The notes under the pieces are model-generated. The model saw nothing but the letters and a program-made list of their open reading frames with translations. It was not told the origin of the DNA and did no database searches. Below, piece after piece: positions 12,285 through 24,732 of a stretch of 64,000 bases of DNA. Each line of letters begins with the position of its first letter. Within the stretch, counting starts at the first letter, position 1. Source of the DNA: Tachypleus tridentatus (lineage: Eukaryota > Arthropoda > Merostomata > Xiphosura > Limulidae); contig NC_134827.1 of the NCBI RefSeq assembly GCF_004210375.1, positions 98,302,672-98,366,671 on the forward strand, in the 5' to 3' direction. Position numbers and translations under genes: made by a program.

Positions 12285-12872
12285 AACATACGCATCTGTT
12301 TACGAAAGACAATGTTATCTGTATTACGAAATTAAACATACTTTCTGAATATACGTTTTAAAAATTATATACGAGTGTACTGTTTTAATAGATAGACAGG
12401 CCATTGTTTATTAGTTGCTCAGAGGTATATATATATATATGTTGTTGTTGTTACAACACAAAAAATCTAATTACGGAAGTACTGGTCGTTAGTCCTAATT
12501 CGTTTAAATATGAATATCTCATCCAATGTCTGGAGAACAATGTTGTTTCTACATTTCACGTCTCCTCCAAGCTGTTGTGCTTAGTGAAATATTACAGCCG
12601 AAATCCACGAGTGTGATGTTTGTAAATTGTTTTTGTTTGTTTGTTTAATTTTAATAGCAATCATCGAGTTTAATTCAGATTATTTTCTTATTATTTCTAT
12701 TTTATTCTTTCTCTGATTCTTTCTTTAAAACAATTATTAATAATTAATCGTAAATAAAATAACGTTATCCTAAAATTACATTTCGTTATTAGTTTCACTG
12801 TGTCGGTATTTGGGTATTGATGTTAAATACCCAGGAGGGTCAGGTACATTAGACCTTATTACCTTTCTTATT
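12285..12872. other. No recognisable feature
   Basis: AT-rich, with a TA microsatellite near 12427. Nothing gene-like. Confidence 0.45.
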
Positions 12873-13147
12873 GGTTTGTTTTTGAATTTCGCGCAAAGCT
12901 ACAAGAGGGAACTATCTGCGCTAGCCGTCCCTAATTTAGCAGTGTAAGACTAGAGGAAAGGCAGCTAGTCTTCACCATTTACCGCTAACTCTTGGGTTAC
13001 TGTTTTACCAACGAATAGGGGGATTAACCGTCACTTTATAACGTCCCCACGGATGAAAGGGCGAGCATGTTTGGTGCGACGGGTATTCGAACCTGTGACC
13101 CTGGAATTACGAGTCAAGTGCCTTAACCACCTGGCCATGCCGGGGCC
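12873..13147 (-). mobile_element. SINE-A copy, inverted
   Basis: Full length, with GAATTTCGCGCAAAGCTAC at the left and GGCCATGCCGGGGCC at the right. Possible short duplication (TTCTTATTG / TTTTTATTG) around it. Confidence 0.9.
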
Positions 13148-13332
13148 TTTTTTATTGTTTGTATTAAGTATAGTGTATTTCCATAAAACTTTTTTAATCT
13201 CAGGTTTGGGGTCTCAGGGAGATTATTGTGTGAAGACCAATAATTATTTTTAATCTTAGGAAATTATCTGAATAATAGAGAAACGAGCAAATAAATGTGA
13301 TAATCAATTGTGAAAACATATTTATTTATTTG

Positions 13333-13405
13333 TTGTTAAGCGCAAAGAAGGTATCGAATCCTAAATGTTTGCCTTATAAGCATACTTCTGAGCCACTTTA
13401 GAAAT
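13333..13405 (-). mobile_element. SINE-C-like fragment
   Basis: Begins GTTGTTAAGCGCAAAG and contains GGTATCGAATCC, a B-box complement. Matches the SINE-C pattern of a short tRNA-like body with a GCTTAACAAC tail. Diverged. Confidence 0.45.
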
Positions 13406-13804
13406 GGAATAATAAGAGTTACGAAATAAAAATTGTCTTTTTTTTTTTGTAGAAAAAAAGACACCAAAGAAATGTTATGTGAAGGTAAGACTACTTTACT
13501 TAATCATGAAGCTCTATTCAGAAGTATTTGTTAGTAATTGTAGAAATTTATTATGAATTATTATCTTTATAAATGTTGTCTCTAGTGGTATGTTTCTAAT
13601 ACATGCTAATGAGTGACGAAGGGGTATTTTGCAATTTCTTTAGATAATTTCAACATCTCGGTGAAAGTTAGGAATGACCCAAAATATGTTTTCAAATGAC
13701 CTAAAAATGTAAAAAAACTATCAACAACCATACCAGCCGTTCTGAGATACATTTTGATTTCAAGCGGGTTTCTGGTCATTAACTATTTAGAACGAAATTT
13801 ATTT

Positions 13805-13930
13805 CCCTTCAGCCCAGGAAATTGAAAGGTAAGTTTACGGACTTACAAATATAAAATCCAGGATTCGATTCCCGCGGTAAACAGAGCAAAGTAAACCTAA
13901 TGTGTAGTTTTGCGCTAAAAAAGACAATAG
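13805..13930 (+). mobile_element. SINE-B/C-like fragment
   Basis: Has GTAAGTTTACGGACTTACAA, GGATTCGATTCCCGCGGT and a tail GTGTAGTTTTGCGCT. The B box is clear, so this is an old tRNA-derived SINE. Confidence 0.55.
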
Positions 13931-14707
13931 TAAAAAATCACTTACTTTTGAGAAAATTTATTCCAACAAAATCAGATTGCGTATGAGAAAAACAGCAATT
14001 CCTATACTAGATAAAAGATGGCAGCACAATATGATTAGGCCAGATAAGTGTGGGAAACTCTTTGTCTCACCAAAGGCACGTTGAATTCCAGAAGTAATGG
14101 ATTCGATTGTTTTTCTCATCATAACCAACAATAATTTCGTCATCAACATATATATAAATAACAAAAATATAAGTGTAAAAGAGAAGTGGGGAAGAGAAAT
14201 CGGACCATCTTAAAGTTGCTGGTGACCACAAAATTAAGACATTAAAAATAGTTCGGATGGATATTAAACGTTTTTGTTGTGTGTTTTTTTTTGCTCGCTA
14301 AAAAATAAAATATAACACAAAATATTCCTCTCTTTTTTTGTATTACCGTTTTGGTTTTTCTATTTTATTTATACTGACAAAAAGAGCAAGCCAATAAATG
14401 TCTATCATATTCATTAAAAGTTATGATCCAGCTGTTTGTTTTGGTCTGAAAGCAATAGAATCTTATAAGAGAAAAAAAAATAATTAAATCCTAATCCTGA
14501 GATTTAAAAAGTAAATGTCCAAACAAGGGCCATATGAGAAACTCAATGAAGGGTTGCTGCCCCAAACGTTAGTTTCGTATTCGTTAACAAAGTTATTTTA
14601 ATGTATCAAATGTTTCACCATCATTGCTTGTTTTCAATCTGTATTTTATAATATCTTCGCCCACGCAATTCTTTTATTGCTAACAAATTATTATCCATCT
14701 TTCCAGG

Positions 14708-14945
14708 CTCGGCATGGCCAGGTGGTTAAAGCACTTCACTCGTAATCCGAGGATACGCAGACTCGAATCCGCGTCGCACAAAACATGCTCACCCTTTCAG
14801 CCGTGGGACGTTATAATGTGAAGGGCAACCCCATTATTCGTAGGTGAAAGAGTAGCCCAAGAGTTGGCGGTGGGTGGTGATGACTAGCTGCCTTTTCTCT
14901 AGTCTTACATTGCTAGATTAGGGACGAATAGCGCAGATAGCTAGC
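14708..14945 (+). mobile_element. SINE-A copy, 3' end replaced
   Basis: Head CGGCATGGCCAGGTGGTTAA and body are present, but the copy breaks after GCGCAGATAGC. It is followed directly by a second, headless copy. Confidence 0.85.
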
Positions 14946-14961
14946 CAAATATCCTCGTCAT

Positions 14962-15145
14962 TTTAGCCTTGTGGTCGTTATTAAGTGAGGGTTAATCCCA
15001 CTATTCGTTAGTAAAAGAGTAGCTCAAGAGTTGTCGGTGGGTGGTGGTGACTAGTTGCCTTTTTTCTAATGTTATACTGCTAAATGAGGGACGGATAGCG
15101 AAGATAGCCTTCGTGTAGCTTTGTGCAAAATAAAAAAAAAACAAA
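14962..15145 (+). mobile_element. SINE-A copy, 5'-truncated
   Basis: Starts inside the body (AATCCCACTATTCGTTAGTA) and ends AGCTTTGTGCAAAATA plus A-rich tail with ACAAAG. Lacks the tRNA head. Confidence 0.85.
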
Positions 15146-15497
15146 GACCAGTTGGGCAGGGTTCATGGTTACATGGTGTATAAATGGGTGATACCGAACA
15201 TACAGAAAATGTGGTAAAAAACACACTTAGAGTGGAAACGAAAAGAGGCTTAGATGAACAATTGTGACCAAACAATTTGAATGAATTGTGTAGCTCAATA
15301 GAAGACGTCATACAACAATATTTCAGAAGGCAGAATTGTGCAGGTTTCCATAATTATTTCTGATACTGAACACATGGAAAAAATTCGTGTTTGTCTCTAG
15401 TGTCCTCTAGAGACAAGCTAAAAATTTAAATCATATATAACATTTAGCTCTCGTCTATAATCTTTTAACATTAGTGAATTCTATATTTTGTACAAGC
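15146..15497. other. No recognisable feature
   Basis: Short open frames only. Confidence 0.4.
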
Positions 15498-15660
15498 AGC
15501 GATAATCTCACTATTCGTTGGTAAAAGAGTAGCCCAAGAGTTGTCAGTGGGTGGTGACGACTAGCTGCCTTCCCTCTAGCCTTACACTGCTGAATTAGTG
15601 ATAGTTGGTGCAGATAGCCCTCGTGTAGTTTTGCGCGAAATTCAAAACAAACCCAAACGA
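15498..15660 (+). mobile_element. SINE-A copy, 5'-truncated
   Basis: Body from CTCACTATTCGTTGGTAAAA to GCGCGAAATTCAAAACAAAC; no tRNA head. Confidence 0.87.
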
Positions 15661-16509
15661 AACCAGATGATGGATTTGGCTTCAACCTCTCTGCAAAGTC
15701 AGATAACAGGATACGGTCAACTTCACGTTTTCTAAGGCTCATGTTTAAACAATAAATTGCTTTAAGCGATTCGAACAATCATCTCGTTCAAACATATATT
15801 AAGCTTGTTGAAGTAGTTTTACTTATGTTATCTAGAATTCGAATACATAAAGTGCGAATGTTTGTGTTTATTTATTTTTTAACCAAAAGTTCTGCCCGGA
15901 GCGAACACAAAGCTCAAGTTCCTGGAGGGGACGGATAATGAGGATTTGGGGAAGTAATAAAAACACATATTTTTTTTTCTCATCTTAATTCCCCAGTGTA
16001 TATCTAGTGGTCCTTTCCAAAGTCAAGATTATCAAACATTATAATTTAGAAACAATATAATGCTTCCAAATGCTGGGTTTCAATCCTGCTTACTTTGCTT
16101 AGAGGGAACAAATGTCCCTCGAGATTTCTTTCTTGGCATTCCAAATAAACGTTTTCTTTCAGACTGGGAAAGGAGGACATTAGGTAGGAAAGAGGATTGA
16201 AAAATCACTTAAGTTTCATTTGGTTTGTTTCGAATATGTTCCCAAGAGTTATCTGTCAGTTCCAGTTTTAAACTCGTGCACTATATGGAAGAGATTTAGT
16301 CTACATAATCCACCGTCACTCTTAGTCTGCTCCAATCGAATGGTGGAATTTCAACATCTCTCTTATAATTCATGGACGGTCCCAAACTGCAAGGCGCCAT
16401 TTTTTCGACAATGAGACGCTAACCATGGATCCTTGTATTCACAGTCTAGTATATTATCTTTCAGCTCAGCTCAACAAGAAATTGTAAGGAAATGAGAAAC
16501 CTTACAAAC
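15661..16509. other. Non-coding, no gene
   Basis: No exon or repeat recognised, apart from short A and T runs. Confidence 0.4.
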
Positions 16510-17160
16510 TATATATTTTAAAACGGCTGGTATTGGTAGAGAAGGCACTGAAGGAGCGAACAACGTTTCGACCTTCATTGGTCATCGTCAGGCTCACAAA
16601 GAAAGAAAGGGTTACTGGCTGGTAGCTGACCACATGTTAGAAGGCGGTTGTGTAATTGAGTGTATGAATGTAGAGGGCGTGCATCACGAAATAGGGAACC
16701 TGACAAAATTATAAAGGGACTTGTTTGTTTTTGAATTTCGCACAAAGCTACTCGAGGGCTATCTGTGCTAGCCGTCCCTAATTTAGCAGTGTAAGACTAG
16801 AGGGAAGACAGCTAGTCATCACCATCCACCGCCAACTCTTGGGCTACTCTTTTACCAACGAATAGTGGGATTGACCGTAACATTGTAACGCCTCCACGGC
16901 TAAAAGGGCGAGCATGTTTGGCGCGACGGGGATACGAACCCGCGACCCTCGGATTACGAGTCGCACGCCTTAACGCGCTTGGCCATGCTGGGCCTCTCAT
17001 CACAAAGACATGTGCCCGGCAATGGTCAGTTGCAAACACTGCCTTTGTTAACCTGAAGATGACCTAAGAAGGTCGAAACGTAATTCTCCACTTTATTTTA
17101 ATACCAACACCAGCCTTCTTGAGATATATTTTTCCTTTAAGTGGGTTTCTCGTCATCACA
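16510..17160. mobile_element. Element with inverted arms, interrupted by a SINE
   Basis: A left arm (about 16520-16600) and a right arm (about 17052-17128) are inverted copies of each other. Both contain GGCTGGT, ACGTTTCGACCTT and a GGTCATC-TCAGG block in opposite orientation. The interior holds a SINE-A at 16721-16995. The right outer part also recurs at 13722-13785. This looks like a non-autonomous fold-back or MITE-type repeat; no transposase is present. Confidence 0.65.
16721..16995 (-). mobile_element. SINE-A copy nested in an inverted-arm element
   Basis: Full length, from TTGTTTGTTTTTGAATTTCG to CATGCTGGGCC. It sits between the two arms, so it inserted after the host repeat. Confidence 0.9.
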
Positions 17161-18139
17161 GTGAAGGTATCTTTGCATACGGGAGTTAACTGACGAGATT
17201 TTAGTGTACGATTATATTGGGTATTTAAATTAAAGTAAACGTCCCACGCATGTCGTTACTTTGATAAACGACTCCCATTTCTCCAGTTTTCTCTCGTGCT
17301 GTACGCAAAACTAGATGGAGAAGAGGTAATCCGATTGCTGTTGCAGTTTACTGACTGTGACCAATGTATCAGGTTGTAAACGAACCATGAAACATGATAA
17401 ATGACGTCTAGTATTTGATATCCAAACTTGTAAAATCGTTTGACTTTAAATATTCGACACCAGATGCTGCCAAATCAAAATCTCAGGCATACGAATATAA
17501 TTAACAGATAATAACTTCTCATGACACTGAGTCATAATACGTAGCCCTCCAACAGGTACAAGGGAATATGAAATGAAGGGTTTCTATTGCTTGGTGGAAA
17601 CACAGAAATTCATCAGATTTTCAATATTAACAGAACAATTCATTGCATTTACAATGACGCAGCTATGGGTTATTGGGAACACAGAACACAGATTATTGGA
17701 AGGTTTGCCCTCTCGTTCAATGTCTATGGGACTTCTGGAGTCTGTTTGTCTCCCTTTTTCTAATTTTCATTTGATTAATGACTTTCTTTCTCATCTTTCA
17801 TATTTTGACGTCTCTGTAACGCTTCAGTTCTCGTGTAAGAACTAAATTATTAACCTCTTGTATAGAAAATAGTTACAAAATCGAATCATTGGAACATTTT
17901 GTGTAATAGTCTAGAGCTGGGATAATTAAATCTAAACTTTCTTTGTTAATGTTATTTACTGTATGTTTTGCACGAAGTTAAAACAGACACTCACTTTTAA
18001 CTTGTTTATTCAAATATGACAGTGCGTTTATCCAGAAAAAAAAAAACAACAGATTCATGCTTACATTATAAAACAATACAAGAGAAATCAATTAGTAGCG
18101 ATCCAGTGTCGTTTTCGTTGAGCTCCAAAAATTTATAGT
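17161..18139. other. No recognisable feature
   Basis: AT-rich single-copy sequence with no supported exon. Confidence 0.4.
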
Positions 18140-18720
18140 CTCACTTAAGATAATTATAAATTAAACTAGTTCCATTAATGAATAATGCTTGAGTCGAGTG
18201 ATAATTATTAATTAATAGTCTTGGTATTGAAGTTTTCTAACGTACAGATATAATTATAAATTAACGCAGTTCCCTTACTGCAACTTTCTTAAGTCGAGTG
18301 ATAATTATTAATTAATAGTCTTGGTATTGAAGATTTCTAAAGTACAGATATAATTATAAATTAACGCAGTTCCCTTACTACACCTTTCTTAAGTCGAGTG
18401 ATAATTATTAATTAATAGTCTTGGTATTGAAGTTTTTTAAAGTACAGATATAATTATAAATTAACGTAGTTCCCTTACTGCACCTTTTTTAAGTCGAGTC
18501 ACAATTGTTAATTAATGGTCTTGGTATTGAAGTTTTCTAAAGTACAGATATAATTATAAATTAACGCAGTTCCCTTACTGCAACTTTCTTAAGTCGAATG
18601 ATAATTATTAATTAATAGTCTTGGTATTGAAGTTTTCTAAAGTACAGATATAATTATAAATTAACGCAGTTCCCTCACTGCACCTTTCTTAAGTCAAGTG
18701 ATAATTATTAATTAATACAG
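18140..18720. repeat. 100-bp tandem repeat, about 5.7 copies
   Basis: AAGTCGAGTG-type landmarks fall at 18191, 18291, 18391, 18491, 18591 and 18691, exactly 100 apart. The unit is AT-rich (TAATTATTAATTAATAGTC) with a GC-richer GCAGTTCCCTTACTGCACC part that forms a small hairpin (GCAGT...ACTGC). Copies differ by point changes only. Confidence 0.92.
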
Positions 18721-19211
18721 TTCCATTGTTCCCTATTGTTTCGAAGTAGGTGTGAAACATCGAAACTACGTTGATAAAGAATGTTTAGACCCGCTGGAAA
18801 CCGTTTAACGTCTGAGATATATCTCTGTCGTTGTTTCTAAGTGAACTTATGTGAATAAACAAGTTTGTTTTCTCGAGTAACGGTGCTGTTATCTACAACT
18901 TTTATGTCGACACGTGTTACTTCAGATTGGTGGTTTCAGATATAGAATTTGTATAGACGTAATTACCTTTTTATATGGCAGCATAACATAAGCAGAAATA
19001 ACCCCCAAGCCTCCGCTATGTTTGATGTCAACAGATTTTCACTCCTACTTAGAAAGAAAAACACAACAGAACATACATAATCTAATCATCTGTTTACAAT
19101 TTTCTGGTTTTTTCTATCTACATTACAATTTGTTTCTGTGCTTAGTAATTTCATATGTGGGTTTTGAAAAGTTCGAGACTTAGCAGTCTGAATTGTTTGG
19201 TGTGAAAAATG
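18721..19211. other. No recognisable feature
   Basis: Unique-looking non-coding sequence. Confidence 0.4.
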
Positions 19212-19475
19212 GTTGTTTGTTTTTTGAATTTCGCGCAAAGCTACACGAGGGCTATCTGTGCTAGCCGTCTCTAAGAGTGTAAGGCTAGAGAGAAGGCAGC
19301 TAGTCATCACTGCCCACCGCCAACTCTTGGGCTTCTGTTTTACCAACGAATAGTGGGACTTACCGTCACATTATAACGCCTCCACGGCTGAAAGGGCGAG
19401 CATGTTTGATGTGACGGGGATTCGAAACCGCTAATTACGAGTCGAGTGCCTTAACCGCCTGGCCATGCCGGACCT
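19212..19475 (-). mobile_element. SINE-A copy, inverted
   Basis: Near full length; small deletion in the CTAATTTAGCAG block and in the B-box area. Confidence 0.88.
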
Positions 19476-20426
19476 CCATGTTCTTCATACGAATCGTACG
19501 ACTCTACTAAATGTTCTACAATACTCACCCAACGTGACAAAATATTTCAGTACCATTTAGTGTTCAAGATATACAAAACTTTCACATTTTGTCTTAATGA
19601 CAATGTCTGTTACAAACAAACAAAACAAACCTATACACAAATATCGTTTATCCGTTCGTTTTTTAAAGTAAAACGTCTTTGATAATTAGCTGCTGCCCTC
19701 TAGTATGTATTCTAAGAAGTAATCTATGACTCCTAATCATCTAATTAAAATTTTAATGAAGTATGTGCCATTCAGTTTTAAACCAATAAACACGTTAGTC
19801 TCGTATATTAGGTAAAAACTGTAGAAAACTTGCTGGCCCAATTAAAAACAGTAATTTGTTTTCATTAAAACAAGGTGTAAGAATCTCTTATTAATTGATA
19901 CATATGTGTATTTAGGCACTCAAACGGTTCTTGGTGAGATGTGATAAATCACACTTACAAAAGTCTGTTCATGAGTGATCGTTTTAATTAGAGCTGCTAA
20001 ATAAGGGGGAAATTAGATATGATACCACCAGGTGGTTGTGGGCGTGTTAAAAGTATTGCAACATAAAAAAAATAGAGACAAGACTGGGTTGAAATTTCAA
20101 AATTGTCTGCTGTTTATAGTTTTAATCTTAACAGTGTCTAAACTTATACGCAACAAAAACAGAATACACCTTTATATGCTACTTGCATTTCAGGTAGTAA
20201 GTAAAACACACAAAATCCAAACATAATATGTTCAAACTTTTAACATGGATAAACATCTTTATTTATAAAAAATAAATAAACAAGGGAGGGGGGAATAAAA
20301 ACTCCATATAGTCACAAGTGATCAGTGACTTGCAAATAAAGTAACTGAGCTCTCTGTGAAAACGTTTACCCAACAGATGTCACTTTTTGTTATTTTAGCA
20401 CAAAGACCTTTTTAATAAAACAAAGT
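19476..20426. other. No recognisable feature
   Basis: AT-rich; no exon or repeat recognised. Confidence 0.4.
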
Positions 20427-20663
20427 GGGTTTGGCTTGGCCTTGTGATTAGAATGACCAACTGTGAATCCAAAGGTCTTTGCCTGCAATAAAATCGTGCT
20501 CTATACTTTGAGTCTGTTTCAGTGCGTTATAAGATAGACACTCAAATTCCAATATTCAATTGGAGTGGCCAAAGAGTTGACGGTGGGTGCTTTTGACTAG
20601 CTGCCTTCCCCCTACTTTTTCGGTTCAAAATCAGGGATAACCACTGTAGAAAGGTTTGTGTAC
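20427..20663 (+). mobile_element. Old, diverged SINE-A copy
   Basis: Recognisable by GGCTTGGCCTTGTGATTAGA at the head, then CCAAAGAGTTGACGGTGGGT and GACTAGCTGCCTTCCCCCTA. Much more diverged than its neighbours, so the family has been active over a long time. Confidence 0.65.
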
Positions 20664-20912
20664 TTATGAGCAAGTGTTCCAAACAAATATGGCTCTAAAC
20701 CTAGGAATACAAAAAAAATGTTTAAAAATATTAGTTAAATAGATCGATAAATAGAGAAATGGAAGAGTGGACGAAATGATAAATTGAAGGATAACTTAAT
20801 TAACAGACGAATAACTAGTGAGCGTACATGTACGTATTTAGAGGGCGTGACAGATACGAACTTCCCAAGTAGCTGACTATATCATACTTGGAGTGTTTGT
20901 AATTGTGTAGAT

Positions 20913-21213
20913 CTGACGTGTCAATGGCTCGGCATGGCCAGGTGGGTTAAGGCGTTTGACTAGTAATCTGTAGGTCGTGTGTTCGAATCCCCATCACATC
21001 AAACATGCTTGCTCTTTCAGCCGTGGGAGCGTTATAATGTGACGGTCAATCCCACTATTCGTTGGTAAAAGAGTAGCCCAAGAGTTGGCGGTGGGTGGTG
21101 ATGACTAGCTGCCTTCACTCTAGTCTTACACTGCTAAATTAGGGACTGCTAGCGCAGATAGCCCTCGTATAGCTTTGCGCAAAGTTAAAGAACAAAAACG
21201 ACTGACGTGTCAA
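20913..21213 (+). mobile_element. SINE-A copy with 12-bp target-site duplication
   Basis: CTGACGTGTCAA flanks the element at 20913-20924 and 21202-21213. The SINE between has intact A and B boxes and ends AAAGTTAAAGAACAAAAACG. Confidence 0.92.
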
Positions 21214-22074
21214 GATAAACAAACGAAAGTCTTATTTTATCCGGAAATTTGATTCTAGGTGGTACAGAGACGCGTGCACAAAAATATAGATTTTTCTTAT
21301 TGGAAGACTTCCTCGCGTTCAGCTTTGTTGTTAAAATAAACATTCCAGTTTGGCACCTGCAAAAACACATAACCGGTAAACGTGTTTTGAATGTCCCGTT
21401 ATTCCTTCAACCTATGCTTAACACTCGAGAGCAAGTCTTATAATAACACTAGTCTTGGAGTAATCTTTGTACTAACACTTCAAGAATTCTGTGTGATGCG
21501 TCACCTTATTGTTTTCCTTGTTGCGGTTTTTTCGAATGACTGACATTTATTTACTTTTCTCTACATAAAACTCGATTCTTTTCTACCCTTTCTTCAACAT
21601 ATAACGGTTTGTTTAATACACTGATAGACATATATGGTAGCGAGATACAAACCAGAGTATAAATAATGCGAGCAAAGCAAGCGAATCAGAAATTGTCTTT
21701 TTACTCACGTGTGTTGTTTCGCTTACAAAAATGTCCAATAATATTATGGATCCGTACCTAGACTTTAAAATGTATTTATGCGTTTCGAAATAAAACGTTA
21801 TTTTACATTTTAGCGATTTGTATAGAAAGCACAATCTCCTAGTATAACTTGTAATAAGTTCGCTCTCTCTGTATATAGCAACCATTAAAATGATTCTGTT
21901 GTAAAATCACTCCTAGTTGTAAAAGTAAGAAATTTATGCCACAATATTTTAAATGTTTATTTTATGTTAAATTAATTATTGTTTTATATCGATGATTTCT
22001 ATCGCCTATTAACAATTGACGTAGTAACTAATAGTACTGAAGCTATTTATTTCATGATATATGTCTTTAGGTAA
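21214..22074. other. No recognisable feature
   Basis: Only chance open frames on both strands; no splice-flanked coding block. Confidence 0.4.
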
Positions 22075-22324
22075 GAAGGGAACGAGAGCTATCTGCGATA
22101 CCCGTCCCTAATTTAGCAGTGTAAGACTAGAGGGAGGACAGTTGGTCATCACCATCCACCGCCAACTCTTGGGCTACTCTTTTACCGAAGAATAGTGTGA
22201 TTGACCGTAACATTATAACGCCCCTACGGCTGAAAGGGCGAGCATGTTTAGTGCGACCGGATTCGAACCCGCGACTCTCGGATTACGAGTCGAATTCCTT
22301 GACACACTTGGCCATGACGGGCCT
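22075..22324 (-). mobile_element. SINE-A copy, inverted, tail missing
   Basis: Starts at GAGAGCTATCTGCGATACCC and runs through the tRNA head to CCATGACGGGCC. Confidence 0.87.
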
Positions 22325-24455
22325 AAAAACATTTACGTTAAGATCACAACATTAACCATTAAAGTATATCTGATCACAACTTAGAACTTGCTAGAATTAA
22401 AACCCTGATCAACTAGAAGTAAATATCAGTTATTACACCACATAATTCGGTTCTAGATATTGTTAGTAACTAAGCCTAAGACGCTTAGGTATTTTGGTTA
22501 TTTTCTAAAGTCTATTTCTCGCCCTTTCTTTGTTATTCTCAAACTGATGTTCACTTTAAGAAACTCGACTTAATATATAATGGTCTAGCGGCACCTCGTG
22601 GCTGCAGCGGACACTACACAGTTTGTTTGTTTTTCTGGATATGGCACTTTAAGTTACCAACAGTACGTTTAATTTAAACTTTTTATTACATGGACTTGTA
22701 CGACCATTATTTCTAGTCGAGTGTATCAAAAACAGAAGTCCGTTTAAAAACTGCAAGCTTTTCAATACACTCTACAGTAAAGTGTTAGCTGTTACTTGGG
22801 TATTCTAGTCCTAAAGGCGTAGAACTAAAATAAATGATACACGCGTAACCAATGTTGCCTTTGAGAGTAAATATATTTCCGCAGGGTCCCTAAAAGTGTT
22901 TTGTTTCAAATGTAGATAAAACCAAAATTAAGCGTAACAATTATTTTTAGTTCTTGCAATGAGTGGAAATTCGTAACTGTTCTGTATAATCTATGAGTAG
23001 ACAACCATAAACAGTATCACTGAATAGCAAACATATTCTTGTGGTGGCTGAGACAGTTCTTTCCGGTCTTCTTTCTTCTTCATGCATAGTTTAAAGTCGA
23101 AAGTAAAAAGGCACTGAAACAACCTTTATGCTCTCTTTTCTACCTCTTGTGGTGAGGACAGATGTGCTGTGCTTATAATACCTCGTTATGTCATTTCTGT
23201 TTTATTATTGTTGTTTTAGATCTGAAATACATAATAAAGATATTTGATCTTGTACGTCATCAGGCGGTCTACCAATTTACTACAGTCTTGAGTTTTTGTA
23301 AAGAGTCCTATCACATTTGTATCCTTCTTTGGAAGTACCAATGAATCCTATTTGGCAATATGGATTTATAGTTCGGTGGGTTCTGTTTTGTTGTTGTTGC
23401 TTTTTTTTGCATAAAATTATGTATTCGTATCCAGGCAAAGTTACCCGAGAAAAGCCTGACTTTTATGGCATTGCTGTATCCAATGGCCACGCCATCCTGA
23501 CTACTTATGACCAGATAGATCACTATAACTTTCCTCTAAAATAAAAACATCACAATAAACTTTGTCTTTAATAAGCAACTTTCGAGCCATCCTTCTAATT
23601 TTCATGGACGGCTGTAGATCTCATGACAGATCCTAGGCTTGCTGTAGCTGCGTAGTTCCTCAAGGAATCCCATTAAAAGCTTTTATGGTCACTGGTGAGT
23701 TATATAGAAACTCACGTGATCTCCGTTATATAGAAGTACATTAATTGTACCGCATATACAGTCGCACTCAGATCTTCAAATTCCATGAAACTGTCTAACA
23801 CCAGTCTTCATCATAAAATGAGAAAATATAAAAGTTTGGCGGCCAGGTTACCAGTAAGGCGTTTATTCACCAATTAGCACCGATATAGCAACGACAACTC
23901 ATTACTCTAAATAACGTTTGTGCTGGATACCACAACAAACAACGCTGAGGAAAACATAATTACACCTCAGATCACTATACACTAATTATTACATGTTTGT
24001 GGTGGAAGTGGTTATAACGTTGCAAAAATCATAATGGCAATAAAGAATATTTACGCAGTTTTAGTTAATATCAGGTAGTATTGATATTTTATGTTTCGGG
24101 CACAGCTACTAAGACTACTTACTGTTGTCTCTAAATTTGACCTTCTGTCCAGTCAGCAGCACTTTAATGTTTTTTTCGCTATCTCACGGATTCGAACCCG
24201 GCTCGCTTTGCAAAGTAGGGTTGTAACACATTGTAATTGTGATATCTTTTAATACCTTCTGGAAAGTAGAATTATAAGACACAACATTTGTTGTATGGCT
24301 AATAACTATTCTATTCAATGTCATTAGAACACATTGCAATATGCGTTATTCTTAGAGAAAAGAGGTAAGTTAATGGTATTAAACAAATGCGAAATACGTT
24401 TAGATTGAAAAAAAAGGACGTTATTCCTTTACGTAGGGAAGCTTCTACAAGCGTA
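22325..24455. other. Non-coding, no gene
   Basis: Contains the 22885-22950 segment shared with 5045-5112, and a B-box-like CGGATTCGAACCCGGCTC at about 24187-24204, perhaps an old SINE. No supported exon. Confidence 0.4.
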
Positions 24456-24732
24456 GGCCCGAAATGTCCAGGTGGTTAAGGCACTCGACTCGTAATACGA
24501 GGGTCACAGGTTCGAATCCCCATCACACCAGACGTGCTTGTCCTTTCAGCCGTGGGGGCGTTATAATGTGACGGTCACTCCCACTATTCGTTGGTAAAAG
24601 AGTAGCCCAAGAGTTGGCGATGGGTGGTAATGACTAACTGTCTTCCCTCTAGTCTTACACTGCTAAATAGGGACGGCTAGCATAGACAGTCCTCGACTAG
24701 CTTTGCGCGAAATTAGAAAAAAACAAACAAAC
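24456..24732 (+). mobile_element. SINE-A copy (full length)
   Basis: GGCCCGAAATGTCCAGGTGG head, B box GGTTCGAATCC, tail AAACAAACAAAC. Confidence 0.92.

Larger units (their letters stand above)
13148..14707. other. Non-coding with small repeat fragments
   Basis: Contains two weak SINE-C-like pieces (13333-13405 minus; 13805-13930 plus) and, at about 13722-13785, a segment related to 17106-17158 (CAGCC...GAGATA...GGGTTTCT.GTCAT). No coding exon seen. Confidence 0.45.

Noticed and set aside
23317..23544. 75-codon plus-strand frame ending HYNFPLK
   Set aside because: No family resemblance or splice support; an overlapping minus-strand frame of similar size shows this is chance openness.
24456..24530. 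Functional tRNA genes
   Set aside because: The tRNA-like blocks have A and B boxes, but stems are mismatched and each is joined to the SINE body, so they are SINE heads.
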